A DNA stretch of 64,000 nucleotides from Acanthopleura granulata (lineage: Eukaryota > Mollusca > Polyplacophora > Chitonida > Chitonidae): positions 43,576,847 through 43,640,846 of the forward strand of contig JABBOT010000001.1 in assembly GCA_016165875.1 (NCBI GenBank). Reading direction: 5' to 3'. Of this stretch, positions 32,060-46,800 are shown piece by piece. The notes beneath the pieces were generated by a model. The model did no database searches. It had not been told where the DNA came from and worked only from the letters and a program-made list of their open reading frames with translations. Made by a program: the position numbers and the translations under genes. Each line of letters starts with the position of its first letter. The stretch's first letter is position 1.

Positions 32060-32110
32060 GATCACATTGATTATTTATTTATTTATTTATTTATTTAGTG
32101 TCAAGAATTT
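32060..32110 (-). mobile_element. SINE tail fragment
   Basis: A TTTA run, then GTGTCAAGAATTTTTCACTT, the reverse-oriented SINE 3' end, 80 bases after the lyase gene 2 stop. Confidence 0.5.
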
Positions 32111-32609
32111 TTCACTTAAACATCGGCGGTCACTTTCATAGATGAATGAAACCAGAGAGCTCAAATACATTACACTTGCTCCGCGATCTTCACTTACCTA
32201 AATGATGAGTGTTTAAGAGCATGCCCAAGAATTTTTAACTTACGGTCAGGTGTATATGTTTGGTGAGTGGGGGGGGGGGGCGGCAGAGTGCAATGTCTTT
32301 AGCTATTTAGATCATGGTACCATCCTACCTTCACGTATGGTTTCTACAGTTCAATAGGTAATGTTCCTTCCATCAACTTTCTATTCCAACACTTTCAGTT
32401 TTAATTCCGTTTCACCAGCTTGCTCGTTGTTTTCGTTCTGGTTTCCCACCAACGTCCCACCAGTATATATGATACATGAAGGCCAGTGGCGGTGATTTCT
32501 CCCTCAGTAATCAGTCAACTGTCCAAAGACCCGACTGACACTGTATATAAAATAACAGATTCTTAAACGCGGCGGAATTTGCTGAATTCGAGAACAGTGT
32601 GGTCGTAAT

Positions 32610-32885
32610 ATATTTATTTATTTCATTGGTTTTACGCCGTTCTCAAGAATATTTCACAAATATACGACAATGGCCAGCATTATTGTGGGTGGAAACCGGG
32701 GAAAAACCCTGGGAAAACCCACGGCCGTTGGTTGCTGGCAGGTCTTCACAGGTACCGGTACGACTGGAGAGGAAGCCAGCATGAACTGAACTGACAGTGA
32801 TCGCATTGGTGAGAGGCACCTGGGTCAGTACGCTGCACTAGCCCGGTAATCCACTCGGTCAATGAGGCCCCCTGGTCCAAACGTA
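32610..32885 (-). mobile_element. Near full-length SINE, minus orientation
   Basis: Runs from TTTA repeats and GGTTTTACGCCGTTCTCAAG through GGCCAGCATTATTGTGGGTG, the GGTTGCTGGCAGGTCTTC core and GAGGAAGCCAGCATGAACTG to a diverged tRNA-like head near 32850-32885. Confidence 0.8.
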
Positions 32886-35800
32886 GGAATAACCTTTCCG
32901 AGCGCATCCCTTCTAAGTCCCAACGACAGTATCGTACCCAACCCAAGGTAGGCGTTTGCTTTCATATAATAACATCATCGAAAAATTATTAAAGCATGAA
33001 CTATAGCCGTGTTCCACCAGTTCGTATTTATTCACACATATCAACTGTACAGCAGGATATATGTTGGGGTGACATGGATGGGGTGTATGTATGGCGATTC
33101 CACCAGGACCAAAGCAGCTATAGCAGTGTGTTTGAAAGTTGTTCAGGACGTTTTAATGTTCGAAAATGAAAATGACGTTGGCACACGACCTAACCTGGCA
33201 TAAGCTTACTAATGGACCTCAGATTAATAACATCTTTATGCGATAAGGTTCTACAGCACCTGGGCCACCAGGCCAACTACTGTGGTTGAATGGATGATCC
33301 TCCACAAAGATGACTGTTTAATGACAACTGAAGGACTCACTACGTAAAATTTTATCTTACACTCATCACTTTCAACTAAATTATCCACGCATGCCAAACT
33401 AGCCAGTTCCTGTAGAAACAATAATCTAATAAACGCCTTCACAAACAGACATGGAAAGAAAATGTTAGTTATTGCGACATCAAGTCGACCAGCGGAGCAT
33501 GCTAGTAACCGGTACAACAACGAATAATTCAATGGTGCAGTAATAATTCCATAAAAATCCGAAATACACAAATCCCGAGAAAGAATTAACGAGGGTCTTG
33601 TCCCAATACAGTATTTCAGCAACAAAAACATGAGGTGAAATTACACAAATACTTCAAGCTTAATGAGCCCGTATTATTAATGTACAACATACCATAGTGG
33701 GATAAAACGCGTACACATGCAGTTACAGCAATATACATAACTTTCAGCAATTTTAAAATAAGGGGGGGGGGGTACATTCCTATGTACACATATACATATG
33801 TTAAATTAAAACTTAACATAGCATAATGCACGTTAAAATAATACGAGTTTCTTGTACATTATATATATATATATATATATGTATAAAGCAGAAAAAAACG
33901 ATGAATACACCTTCAATGAAAGCATCTCAAACCATATACAAACTTGGGATATTTCTCTGCACGTGATATTAGTTAATAGTGAACGAGATTAAGTATATTG
34001 ATTATTGAATGGTCTGAAATCTAAAATGATACTTCTGTCGTTCCAAATGTTTGAGGTCAAATTTTCAGGTGTAAAACATTCATTTTCTAACAAACAAGTG
34101 TATGTAGCCAGGCAACTGAGACAGAAGGTGTTTTTGCATTATCACATAACAATAAAAAAAAACTGTGCGGAACATTACTTGAAGCACATGCTATATATGC
34201 CTCTTTTGTCAAACAACTCACGAACAGTGACGGCCAACGATCTCTACTCACACCGCGACAAGTTTGCTATTATAGCTTTGTAAATGTCAACAAACGTTAC
34301 AGCACTTTGAACCCATCCACATAACTGAAAACCTTTGATTCATTTGAGCACTGGAAAGGCGATTCTGACGACTTCTGTTTAGGGTGAATCAACCAATCAT
34401 TATCAGCGTTACTTTTGTTCTAGCAAGCGCGACGAGACGGTATAAGGAGCGGCTTCAAGCTCTTATCTTAATGATTGTGTCCATCAGGGAATTTTGTCGT
34501 GTCTTGGCCTCTTTAGATTATTAAGCATGGTGCTAGGTTTTAAAGAATGAACTTTGGATGTGTTTTGAGCCAGTACAGCACTCTATTACTACCACAATGA
34601 CATGGAGCAATGGAAATATTTGCACTTTGCTTTTCCAAATGTAGTGAATGCTTCCTACCTCAACACACCACTGATAGAAATATAGGGTAGTCTAAAACTT
34701 GACTTCCTACCCGGAGTTCATTACCATCAGACTTATAAGACTCTGACCTATACCAAATTCACTGAATTTGATAGCAGTCAATTAAGTTTCGTCCCCACAT
34801 GCAGAAATGATATGACGCGGGCCCTGGCAAATCACATTCTACTAGAAGACAACTCTTAAGCTCAGTGATTATCATATAAATCATTTCCAGAATGAGGACT
34901 TTTCTTCTTCCACTGGACAAGTGAATCCAGGTGTAGTATCAACTTTATCTCAGTTTCAATCACACAAATTCTACACCTGCATATTTTCTGAATACATACA
35001 CTCCAAAAGTATAGTGTTAGGAAGGTGTTACATACTGTGCAAAAAGTACAATGCAGAAAACTCAGGTAAACAAGCGCCTGAAAATAAATACTTGGACAAA
35101 GCAACATGAGCCTTCACAAATGGGATCAAGTTAACAGTAAGGTTTTGAAAGGTTGCAGCGCTGCAAGGAATGACACATACACTCACGCATGGGTTGGAAT
35201 CTAAAAAAGCTAGCCTGGGCTCGAGTTGGACGAAAGACCGTATTACAGTAGCACAAAGAAAACTGAGTGTCATGGAAGACGGTGCATGTATATGCACTCG
35301 GTATACACACTGTATAATGATGATGCCTAAGCTTTAATGACGCTCCCTTACCTCATACTACACGTATAATGAGAACATACATACCTAAACAATTAACTCT
35401 GTACAAAGAAAACAACGAAAAATAATAACAGACAATTCAGTTTATAACTGCGTTCTTGAGCAAAACAGCGAGTTCCTACAGAAATGGGAAACATCAGATA
35501 ATTAGGGGCCTACGATTAACTGGAAGGACAAAGTCTGCTAGGTTGTGTGAAGAATTGAGAAATTCGAGACAAACACAATTAATCCATGTACTAGTATCCA
35601 TTCAACATAGTACACAAGAGATGCCAAACGCCTTTTTATTGGGGGGGGGGGAGAGTTCTTATGGAAATTGAATGAAAGGTGGTCTTGACAATTAAAAGAA
35701 ATTCCCATGGTATAGTGCATTCTTTGGTAAATCTGCGTCCACGCTGTTCGATAAGTCATACCTACATCTGCCTAACTGCAGAAATCATCAAAATCAAAAC

Positions 35801-36189
35801 TTGCCTGGACTGCGAGCCAGGAGGTACAAATAGTGTGAAATAGAGTATGTCCTGATTTCGATCAGTCATTCCATACGATAAATTACACCATGTGAATTAA
35901 CAAACTATCGCATAAAATACAAGGGAGGAGCCAAGTTATGAAGACAGAATCTATGTCAAGGAGCACTGAAGATGCTACATTGAAGATTAGTTAACTGGCC
36001 GATATTTCCTTCTAAAACATGTTTGTAAATTATGACCAACCGAAGTTGTGAAAGGGACACTGTCATTTTGTTATTGTTATTAGAACGTTAAAATGCTGCA
36101 TCATAACAACTCACTGATCAGACAAACTGACGACTGCCTGTTCGAAGCACACAAAACAATACAGTACATTCTTACAACACATACTACAT

Positions 36190-36200
36190 ATATGTGTATG

Positions 36201-36246
<46 letters not shown>

Positions 36247-36272
36247 TTCACACATATATATATACACACACA
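36190..36272. repeat. TA/TG microsatellite
   Basis: Alternating TG then about twenty TA dinucleotides, followed by a second TA block and CA repeats. Confidence 0.9.
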
Positions 36273-39200
36273 AATTTTCTTGGCTAAATCCATTGTACAA
36301 AAAAAAATACACAGAAATTATCAAAACACAGCATTTCTTAACCTATTAACACGTTAATTTATCACTAGAGGCTCTGCCATGGGAATGAAAGATAGGTCTG
36401 CAAATATTAACAACTATTTACCTATATACAATGTATCTCTTTGTTGGCTTGAGCAATTCTATCATCACAAAACATCTAGTTCTGAAGTAGGAGATATTCA
36501 CCACTATCAAGTGATTCCTTTGTCCGGGATCAAAACGTGAACCTATTCTAATCTAAACTCTGGCTAATTACAAGCTACGGCCATGGCACTACTGTTCTGA
36601 TCCACCAGGTTGAAACCTTGTTGTTATTTGAGAATTTACCCACACTATATAGAAGCTCTGCTACTCATTCACGATTAATAATACAATGTAATTGTGACGC
36701 ACATCGGGAAGGGTTGTAACTTTTATAACACTACCAGTACATGTATTACAATACCAATGTCTGGAATTCAAATACAAATGTTTCAATGTAAAAAAGATAA
36801 CATCTCCTTAGCATACATTGCAAAGGTATGCCATACTTTGAGATTTCAATGGAAGCCCCTTGGGGAAGCCCAAAACCTCCCCACCGCAGGCAAGCGACTG
36901 GCAGGCTTACACACGTCTACGTATGGTACTATTAAGGTGAAGACGGAATGGGGCTTTGTGGGTAATCGTCCACGGATTTATCATTATGAAGGACAATCTA
37001 CACGTGTCTTCATGTGAAAATTGTATTTTGTCAACCACATGTGTCAGAACCATTGAGATACAGTTTCAAGTGGATTGTCCAGTGAGAAGCATTACACACA
37101 AAATTGACCATGAGCCACCTTGCCAGCCCTTTAGGCAGATGGAAACCAAATGAAGATCACAAGTTTAACACATACACGGAAAATATATATTTTAAATTGA
37201 CATGAAGATAACATCATGCTCCATTCACAAATGCACAATGGAAACATCATGAAGAAAAATGCAATACCTGTGAGATGCCCTCTGGCCTTTAAACTTTTGT
37301 TCTCATGTATATATTTAACACGTTGGCATTATATACTGTACTCAGCGACGTTTTACTGACTGCAGATATCCGGTAAGCCAAGGTTTTGTTTGTGCAGACT
37401 GACCTAGCAAAGACTAAATTCTAGCTTTTAATGGAAAATTTAGGGAATTATACTCTAAAATCAATTAGGCAAGATCTATCAAGCTTTTTTCTCAACCTGA
37501 TCTGAGGGTACTGAAAAATGACTGCATGCCACACTACAGGAGAAACCGAGCATCTCTGCAATAAGTGTTTCAGTTCAAATAGCAACCGAAGTATGGACCA
37601 AACAGCTGACCTTAATAAAACAGCTTACCCCAACACCGAGGCCTATACTGCTTCCCTACAAACACACTACCTCACTTTACTTTGTAACAGTGAGATAAAA
37701 ATTGACCATCTGAGGCAATTATTGCATCAAAGTCAAAGGTTCACAGATGGACAGACACTGTTCGCTAGGGCATGGGATAAGGAGCCATCAACATGGTCAC
37801 GGTTTTGTGCAGGATCTTCAGTATGGACACCTCAGTTTCACTATTCCAGTTAATGTATGAATGCTGACATAAAGATGGCTCAAAATTGTCACCATCTCAT
37901 CTTGTGCAACATTTACTTTAAATTGCATTTCTATAAATAACAACCAGCTGAGTCTGTTTTGCATATTACTTTATAATGCTGATTTGATTATACATGTTGT
38001 TCCAACAAAAAAATAGTAATAAAAGAAAAAAATCTGAACATATAAGACTGGAATCTTACTAATCATAATGCTCTCTTGTTACCTATGTTTATATATGATG
38101 AGAAAACAATATTTTGTAAATGTGTGTTCAAGTGTAAATCACCTCCTGTGATGAATACTATAAACTTTAATAATCTGAACATGTACAAAAGCAAGCTAAC
38201 ATGATTATGTGGCTGACATTGGAATTTTACGGATACCACAAAATATCATAAATGATGTGGCATAAAATCTGTTATAAGAATTATCATATACCTGTGTAAA
38301 AAATGGAAATGTGACCACTATAAGAACTTCTAAACTTACCTTGAACCGATTCAACGCACAAATGTAAAATGTATGGAATAACAACATACAAATGCACGCA
38401 TTCATATCAGTACACAGGGCATTACGTGATCCCTTTATAATTGATAGGTTTTAAACAGAAAATTCCAGTGTATTATACCTTATTAAAATATCCGTCTGCA
38501 AGTGTACACTTTTTCTAATTTTCTTTGCAAACCGGCATTCCTACATGAACATGTATGTTAAAATTTGTCATAATCAATGGAATGAATGTATGTTCAACAT
38601 CATTCACAGCCAACCACTTCAACTAATATGAGTCCTATTAGAATAAGATAGAGCTAACAAATTCACTCATCAGCAGTTCCATGTAACAACTGAAACAAAA
38701 ACGATTCACACACCATACCTAAACGAAATCATACTAGCTGTTCAGCCTTTTTACAATGGCAATGCTGGTAATGTTTGCTGACCCAAAGTTTCGCAGGTTT
38801 GCTAATACCACAACGCTTTCTATGAGGTATCCAGATAATGTCTGCATGGATTACTACAATAAGGAGCACGTTAGTAACAGTTGCAACATCCTGCTAAGGG
38901 TTTATGTCTTCTTACATCCAGGCCCCTTTGTAACTGAATGGCCCATGTTAAAAGATATAGGATCAAAAACCATCGATCAACCAATCAACAGAGAGAAAGA
39001 CTGTCACAGAGATTTACCGAATTGTTTTGTCACAGCCAAAAATAGTAACCAGGTTTGCTTAATCTCAACACAGAGGTAAAATAATAAATTTCAGTCATTG
39101 TTTATTACAGTAACTTTTTATGGCTTTAAGAGTTACATCAGTGTCAACACTTATGTGTCATGAATGCAAGGGAGACATGATAAAGATTGAGATAGTTTCC

Positions 39201-40766
39201 TAAGCTGTAAATAAAATTACAATGTATCAAAACTGATACTGTACATTTCATCAGAGAATAGGGAAACAAAATTTGTTGGCCATTCAACTTGCCTGTGGTG
39301 ACGTCATCAATCGCTGAAGTAAATCAAAAAATGCTGCTGTGCTATCTACATTGCTCTTGACATCATCACAACATGTATGCCTTACTCAAGACTATATGTG
39401 CCTGATTTGACATTATGTTGGGAAATATTATCACAGCACACCAGGAAAAATACATGGACACAGCCAAAGATTTCATTTCCTGTGGAATCTTCACTTACTG
39501 GGGTTAAATAGTGTTATATATTCTAACTCCTTTTGAACCATGATGCTAGCTTTGATCAATAGTATTTCCTTAGATATTTCCAACCATTTTCTATTGGGGC
39601 TGGAATGGCACTTTAACCAAACACAACCACAGGTTGCACTACATCAGGGTGAGGTGACATTATAGACCATGACACATAAATCTGGCTCTGTAATGAATTC
39701 TGGGCTACACATAACAATAACGTTAATTCTAAAGTAAACCTTGTGCTTCTTGTCACAAAAACAAATTAATTACACATGTAAGAAAAACTGATCCTGATTT
39801 TGATTATAAATGATCTCAAAGAGAAACACATTCAAAATATATTATGATGTACAATTAAAAAATCTATACACATGTATAAAGAACCCAAAAAAGGTTGTAA
39901 ATTGTAACAAATATGCCACAAGCCAACATTGAGAATTACATACATACTGTACAAATGTCCAAGTCTCAAAATGTACACTAAGTAACGAATGATCACTTCA
40001 AAATACATATGGTATTATACACAAGATATACACAAGATGGCACAACGGAAACTGATGTACAGCTATTTACAATATACAGGAAATTTACAGGGGACATGAT
40101 TCATGCTATTCACATGTAGAAATCTACACATTATGCATTTGGTAATACAGGCCTGCAAATACAAATGATACCGGTAATTATTATGCTTTCAGAAATATTT
40201 CTCAGTAGTGAGTATCTCCAATGTTGTGTAAAATTATAACTCACACCAGTAAAATATACATACGGCCAATATACAATAATATGATGACTTTTTATAATGG
40301 ATTGATCTTACTACGATTTCCATATAGATCTTTACAAGACATTAAAGACATATTACTTCATTACTACTATTTCATGGGTTTTAATTCTTTGGCTAATTGA
40401 TAAAACTCTGTTAAGTAAAGAACTGTTTTATGAAAAGACATGAAACAGGAATTGCTTGCTCACCTTTTCATGAAATGACCCAAGTGATTTCTCACCTGCT
40501 AGCATATCTGGCAATATAGTATCACACAAGAGCAAATACAAAAACAAGAACTTTCCTAGTCAAGTGTTAAATACATATAGAATGCAAAAAAAACAAACCT
40601 GCAGATATCAGATTCCTGTCCTCACAAAGACAGGACACCAAAGTTTATGTGTTCAGTGTGCCCAGGGTCTCACGAAAGTTTTCTTTCTATGTTACCACTG
40701 AATTCCAACCCAGTTTCGCATTTTCACGCAGACAAACTTTGATTTGAATGCAGAACATTGTCAACT

Positions 40767-40777
40767 TTTATTTTATT
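40767..40777 (-). promoter_or_regulatory. Possible polyadenylation signal of the DENND2 gene
   Basis: Minus strand reads AATAAAATAAA 26-36 bases after the stop codon. That would give a very short 3' untranslated region, so more distal signals may be used instead. Confidence 0.3.
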
Positions 40778-40802
40778 GTCCACAGTATAAAATGTGTTTG
40801 TT

Positions 40803-43800
40803 CTAAGTCAGTTTGGTTTTAATGGCTTTCCCAAAGTTCTTCACTTTTCGTCCAAACTCTTTCACATTTGATCTGATAGAGGCTGGTGCATTTCCAGATT
40901 CCCTATACTCTACGATGCGTGTCAGGAAGAGTTCTGCAAAGTCAAGTAAAAAGTTGTACCAGTCAATATTTGTTTGATTTCTTTGACTTCTATTTTATGC
41001 CAAACTCAAGAATATTTCACTTATAAGACGGCTGCCAGCATTATGGAGGGAGAAAACACGACAAAGCCTGTAGGAAATCCACAATGACCAGTCAATATTT
41101 CAAAATTCTCACAAATGTACATAAAATTGAGATATACATGTGTACTTTACACATACAATGACAAAACATATATTATTAGAAACTGAAATTTCAAAAAAGT
41201 AGCTGGGTTCATAAGTATCTGAAATAAGCTTACTTAAGCACACAGCTTTTGTCCAAAAGCAATCAATCCATGAGGGATTACATGTATAAGAATCAAACCC
41301 ATAAGAATTATTTTTGACTAGCTTTCCAGTTTAAAATACATGTACACTGCAGTAATAAGAGAATTACATGAACATAGTATTTGAATATTTGGTTTAAACC
41401 ATTAAAAGAAATGAAGAAAAGTTTGGTGAAAACTAGCAGAGTACTGGTTAGGATTAGCAGATTACAGTACATCTTATCATTCATCTGACTAGTGTTTTAC
41501 TCCAAACTCAAGGATATTTCAACTTAGGACAGCACCCATCATTAAAGTGGAAGGAAACTGGGCAGCGCCCAAGGGGAAGTCTGCAATGCAGGCCGGTATT
41601 TTAGAGCAATCTGACTCTATCAGACACTGACAAGAATTTCTATTTGCCAAACATCCATTCTGGAAATAGCCGAGCTTAATGATAAGGGAAAGAAACTAAA
41701 CATTTTCACTTATTCTTCAGGACCTTGTCTTCTGATAAGTATGCAGTGGCCAGATACATGTCCATGTAAGAAATTTCTTAAAAATGACAAAGATTTGTCA
41801 ATATCCTTTGGTTTGGGTTCCCATAGGCTCAGTCAGTTTACCAATGTTTTGTTGTTGTCGTTATTTGCCATACCCTATCACCCTCTGACCAACTAGGTCA
41901 CTGCCAAGGTTCAAATCAAGAAAACTTATCAACTGACCTGCTGTTCTGTGGTGGTCTTTTTCCAGCTGATCTGTTATGAACACCTCAAACATCTGAGTAT
42001 CGGTGAACCACTGAAGCAGCTGGCAAATCGCATCTGAACTGGATCCGTTAATGAACTCATCCTTCTACAAACCACACAAGTAACAATGCACCCTTCAAAA
42101 TATCCCCTAATAATGGGACATAATAATACCATAAGATGTAGCCTTAGATCAACATCATCAACAAAGAACCCGAAAAGTTATAATCTCATTTTTCACTGGC
42201 ATGAGGGGATTCTCGGATTAAGGTGTAATAGTGTAAAGGAAGGCATGTCCCTAATAATGCCACTGAAATGGCATAGACAGTCAAATCTTCTGATCATCTT
42301 TTCTTGTGATGTTTATCATCAATGCATATCAACATAAAAATTCACTGGAGGAAGGACAGTGCTATTTTTTTTCCTGTATCAGTCATAACTAGTTATTACA
42401 GCAAGAGGTGAAAGGTCCTCCCTACGATTTTTTACTCTTACAAAATGCGATCAGTACCACAAAACTTCCGTGGAATCTGAACACACCATGTTATTAACTG
42501 AACTAAAGTCAAACATTTAAGACAGTACTGACTAGCCTAATAAAACTCAGTCATACATGTATACTGATCACACCAATAAAGATGTTCAATCAGATTATCC
42601 TAATCCCATTCTCTCACCTTATATACACTATTCTCAACCTTTTTGCATGGAAAAGAGTAACTTTCAGTTCGATCTTTACACATTTTTAATTTGCTGTTGG
42701 AGAAAAATCTACTGTATATTGGTTGGGTGGACCAATTTCAGAGCTTGACTAAAAGTAAAATTTTAGCAAAATACTCTCAGTAGATGCTAGAATTAACATC
42801 TTGCAAACTTGCGAAAAGATTAAAGTAAAAGAAAGCTCATGGCTGAGGCACTGCTCATTAAAAAAATCACAAAATTCTCTCATGAATGCAAAAAGCTGTT
42901 TGAATTTGTATGTACTCATTGCTGAATTGTCTTCCTTTGAAGTTTTGAATACTTAGCTGCCGACAGGGGATCTGAAGGCACCCATGCTTTTAAGCTTATG
43001 AGAAACTGACCAATCAGACAGCCAGGAGATATCAGCTGTTTATAAGCTGTGATGTAAATCTTCTGGGTTGAATGTCAACATAACATGTAATAACACAGGG
43101 ACAGGACACTGTTTTGATGTTATATGTTTTAATTATAACTGGTGCAGGTGTGAATGACACTACAAATTATTTCCAGACCATTTTACTATGACCAGAGTAA
43201 GTTTCTAGATCATATCATGTTATAAAGTGACATATATACTTGTGTAACAAACACAACCCTAGCAGCTTACTACAGTCTCAGGTGACAAAAGTGTTCCGCG
43301 CTTGGAACAATTATGTCACAGCCTGGACAGAATGACAGCGTTCCATGCTAGTCGATTTAGCACAGTCAAGTGTCAATTTCCAGTCGTAATGGCTAATAGG
43401 AAAAATACTTTACCGAAATAAAAATGATACTGTCCAACCTTTATGGCAAACTTAACGTAGGATATGAGCTGTCTTTCACTTTAAAGAATTACAGTATGTG
43501 TACAACAATTTCAAAGAGAATTGATATGCTATACATACACTGTTGTAGAATGTCATCTACTGAGATATTACAGGTAAATATGCATATCACTGATCATCTT
43601 TTGTAATGTACACAGCCAGTCTCCAAACTACCGCACAGCTGAAGTGTAGCTTCACGAAAGAGCAAATAAACCTTTCTGAACACACTCATTTTTCAACATT
43701 CGGTACCACCTGTTTCAGCAAACATTTCAGTAGTCTCTTGTGTCAGCTCACCTTGAAGATTTTCTTCCCATCGGGCTGTGTGTGAATGTGCTCCCCGAAG

Positions 43801-46800
43801 TGACCCACCAGCTCCACAAACAACCTGATGAACGCCTCAGACATCATCAGGTTCTGCGAACGTTTATCTGCAACAGAATCAGACGAAAGTAAATAATTTA
43901 AGTGACAGTTTCACATTTATACTATCATAATTTACATCATACATGTAGTTTTCAACCATCTACTGGCAGTCTCCGCTAAAGCTCATGATCAGTTATAGTT
44001 CCACTGACATTCACAGTTCATTTGTTCAGCAAGATCCATGTACGTGGCAAGATCCCTCAGTAACCTGCTGACGGCCATGGGTTTTCTTCTGGCTCTGCCT
44101 GGATTCCACTCACCATAATGATGGCTGCCGTCGTATAAGTGAAAAATTCTTGAGTACGGCATAAAACTCCAATCAAATAAATAAACAAATAAATAAGGTC
44201 ACCAAATTCTGATGATTGGGTGAACTTATGCTTTCTGTAGAGTTGTGAAAGTTGAACAATCTCAAAAAGTTAAGGATTACTGTTGTGTAAGTCTGAGTAG
44301 ATACATGTATTCTGCTGCACACAAACTAATCTTATCCGTATATTCAATGCCAAATGACTCAATGTTTCAAATGTATCATAAATGTAAATGGTACATGTAA
44401 GTTGTTTATTTATTGTTTGGTGTTTTACATTGTACCACAATATTTCATTTTCAATAGTCTATCTAGATGGATTATATTATCCATTTTATTTTATTATTTA
44501 AAATTCTGACCCTGATCGCAGTCCATGGCTCAAAGAAATCATCGCATATTTCTGAACTCAGAGTTGATGGACACACTTGGTGCTCACCTCTTTTGCACAT
44601 TTCAATGTTATTTCTCAGTTGAATCTGGGATACTGTCTTCTTAGGTAACTATATTTAATGCTGTCTTGTGGTCATATTAACTGTGAGAAATTTGAACGTA
44701 TCAAATGGCTTGAGATGGCAGTGGAGTGTTACAATAAATGTCAGAATTTCAAAATAGGAGTTCATCTTAACACATAGGGCCTGAAGAGGAAGCCAGCCTG
44801 AGTCTGACTCACTACTTGCATTGCATTAATGAGAGAGTTCAGCATCGTTGCGATTCACTAGCTCACTAACCACTCTGGGCATAGTGATCAAGCAATGTGG
44901 TGGAGAAACCACCTAAGCCCACAAGCCTGTGAAATTTCTAAAGAGCAAAAGATGACAGATTAACAGCTCTTACCTGACTCAATCCTACACAAATTGAGAG
45001 CTGTCTTTAAAGCCTTGTGAACTTTCTTGGGCAAAATTGTCGACTCATCTCCGAAAACTTTTAGCAAGCACTTGCTGTCCAAATCTATGATTAATGCCTT
45101 CAAGTAATAAAGATCTAACATGAGCTGAACATTCGGATAATATTTGGGACCACAATAAAATTAATTTCATTTAGCACTAGACATGGACTTTTTGTGAAAA
45201 GCAACATAATACATGTCTGGACAATATTAACGATGATCACAAATACTAAGTCCCCAGAATAAACATCAAAAAGCAGGACAAAAACTGAATCAAACCTTTA
45301 ATCAAATTAAACACAAATCAGGTGATGCCACTTTCAGTAGTTATCTACCATTCAGTATACTCCTTAGACAACAGGATACAATATAAGCTACAGGTAATCC
45401 TTGTTGGAAAGCTCAGTTTTGAGGCTGTATAGAACACTGTCATGAGAAATAGAAACCCTTTGCGCATCATGAAATCCCACTTACCTCGTCCATGGGCAGT
45501 GTATCCACTTTGGACATTTCTGATGACAAAGCCCCAATGATGTAAGGTGTGGGGGCACAGACAATGTCCAGGAGAGCGGAGGGCAGAACAGGGATATATG
45601 TGTGATGCCACAGGAATGGGTACAGCAGGGCTGTCAATGCTTGTATGGTTGAGGACAGTACACTGAAACATAAACCCGTTGCGGATTTAATCACATCAGC
45701 TTAATAAAAACAATGCAAATTTCTTAATAATAATATTGCACAATTTTCTAATTTTTCACTGACCACAGGTAAAAGGTATTCCAAGTCAATCATTAATGTG
45801 AAATAAACATAGTTCATGATAACCCCAAACTGAATGTTTTTCAAACACTGTAAAGGAAGTGTCATAACTGTAAGAATTCATTAGATTGAAATTTGTAGCT
45901 TTTTACATGTTCTTAAAAACTTATAGGCAGATTTCTGATATATACATGTACCTCTAGTATATTTAATGTTAAAGAAATAAAACTGATCCTCATCTATTTA
46001 TTTTGACTGCCTTCTCCGCTGATGTTAGTTTCACACTACAGTGGATTCACCTTAAATTACTGGCATAGAACAGCAATCTCCTCTCCAGCAACATCGAGGC
46101 AAACACCTTCACCAGTTTATCCACACCCAAAGCTGACAATAAACACTCGTAGTCCACCTATAATATTAACAGTTCAGAACTTAGTGCCGGTATCTGCATT
46201 ACACATGGCTCATTATCACACACATGACCTAAAACTTCGTCCATGCCAAAGTTGCACACTTTTCCAGATTTTGGGAGTTCTATTGATTGTAGAATGGTGT
46301 TTGGAGGTTTGTTTGGTTGGTAAGATGAAAACCTACTGGAAAAATGTAAGTTTAAGCACCAAATATAATATTTCAAGGCATAAAGTGCATTCTTTTGGAC
46401 AAGATTTTAGGTTATTCCAGGTACCTGATGAATTCATGTTTACACCTTAAAAAGTAGCAGATGATGAAGTCATTTCTCTATTCCTTCCACATGCGTGTTA
46501 AGACATAACAGGTCGTAAACTAAATATTAAAGGTTACAAGAAACACTACATTCCATAAATCCTTTTAAGCCTTGCATTAGGCTTAGTCAACATTAAAACA
46601 TCATTAGCAAGCGCAAAATCATGATGTGTATTTCCTGTGCTCAGACGGGCAAGTGTCAAGTTGCTGATATGCTCACCAGGTGCTTTTAGCCAGGCTGATA
46701 TGACAAGGAAAGCACTGATGCTGTAAGCATCACAGAATCCAATGACACTTATACGTACTGCTTGTTGATTTTAACTGTCATGGTTACTACATGCAATGAT

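Larger units (their letters stand above)
32886..40802. other. About 7.9 kb without a recognisable gene
   Basis: AT-rich with many stops in all frames; none of the short frames carries a known domain or a pair of plausible splice sites that I could link. It may include the 3' untranslated region of the DENND2 gene or intergenic DNA. Simple repeats: G runs at 33762-33771 and 35640-35650, TA repeats at 33859-33880, and a larger TA/CA tract listed separately. Confidence 0.45.

Noticed and set aside
38756..39079. 107-codon plus-strand frame
   Set aside because: No domain, no splice context and no family recognised; expected by chance in a region this long.
46022..46450. 142-codon plus-strand frame
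   Set aside because: Overlaps DENND2 exon 12 in antisense and has no recognisable domain.
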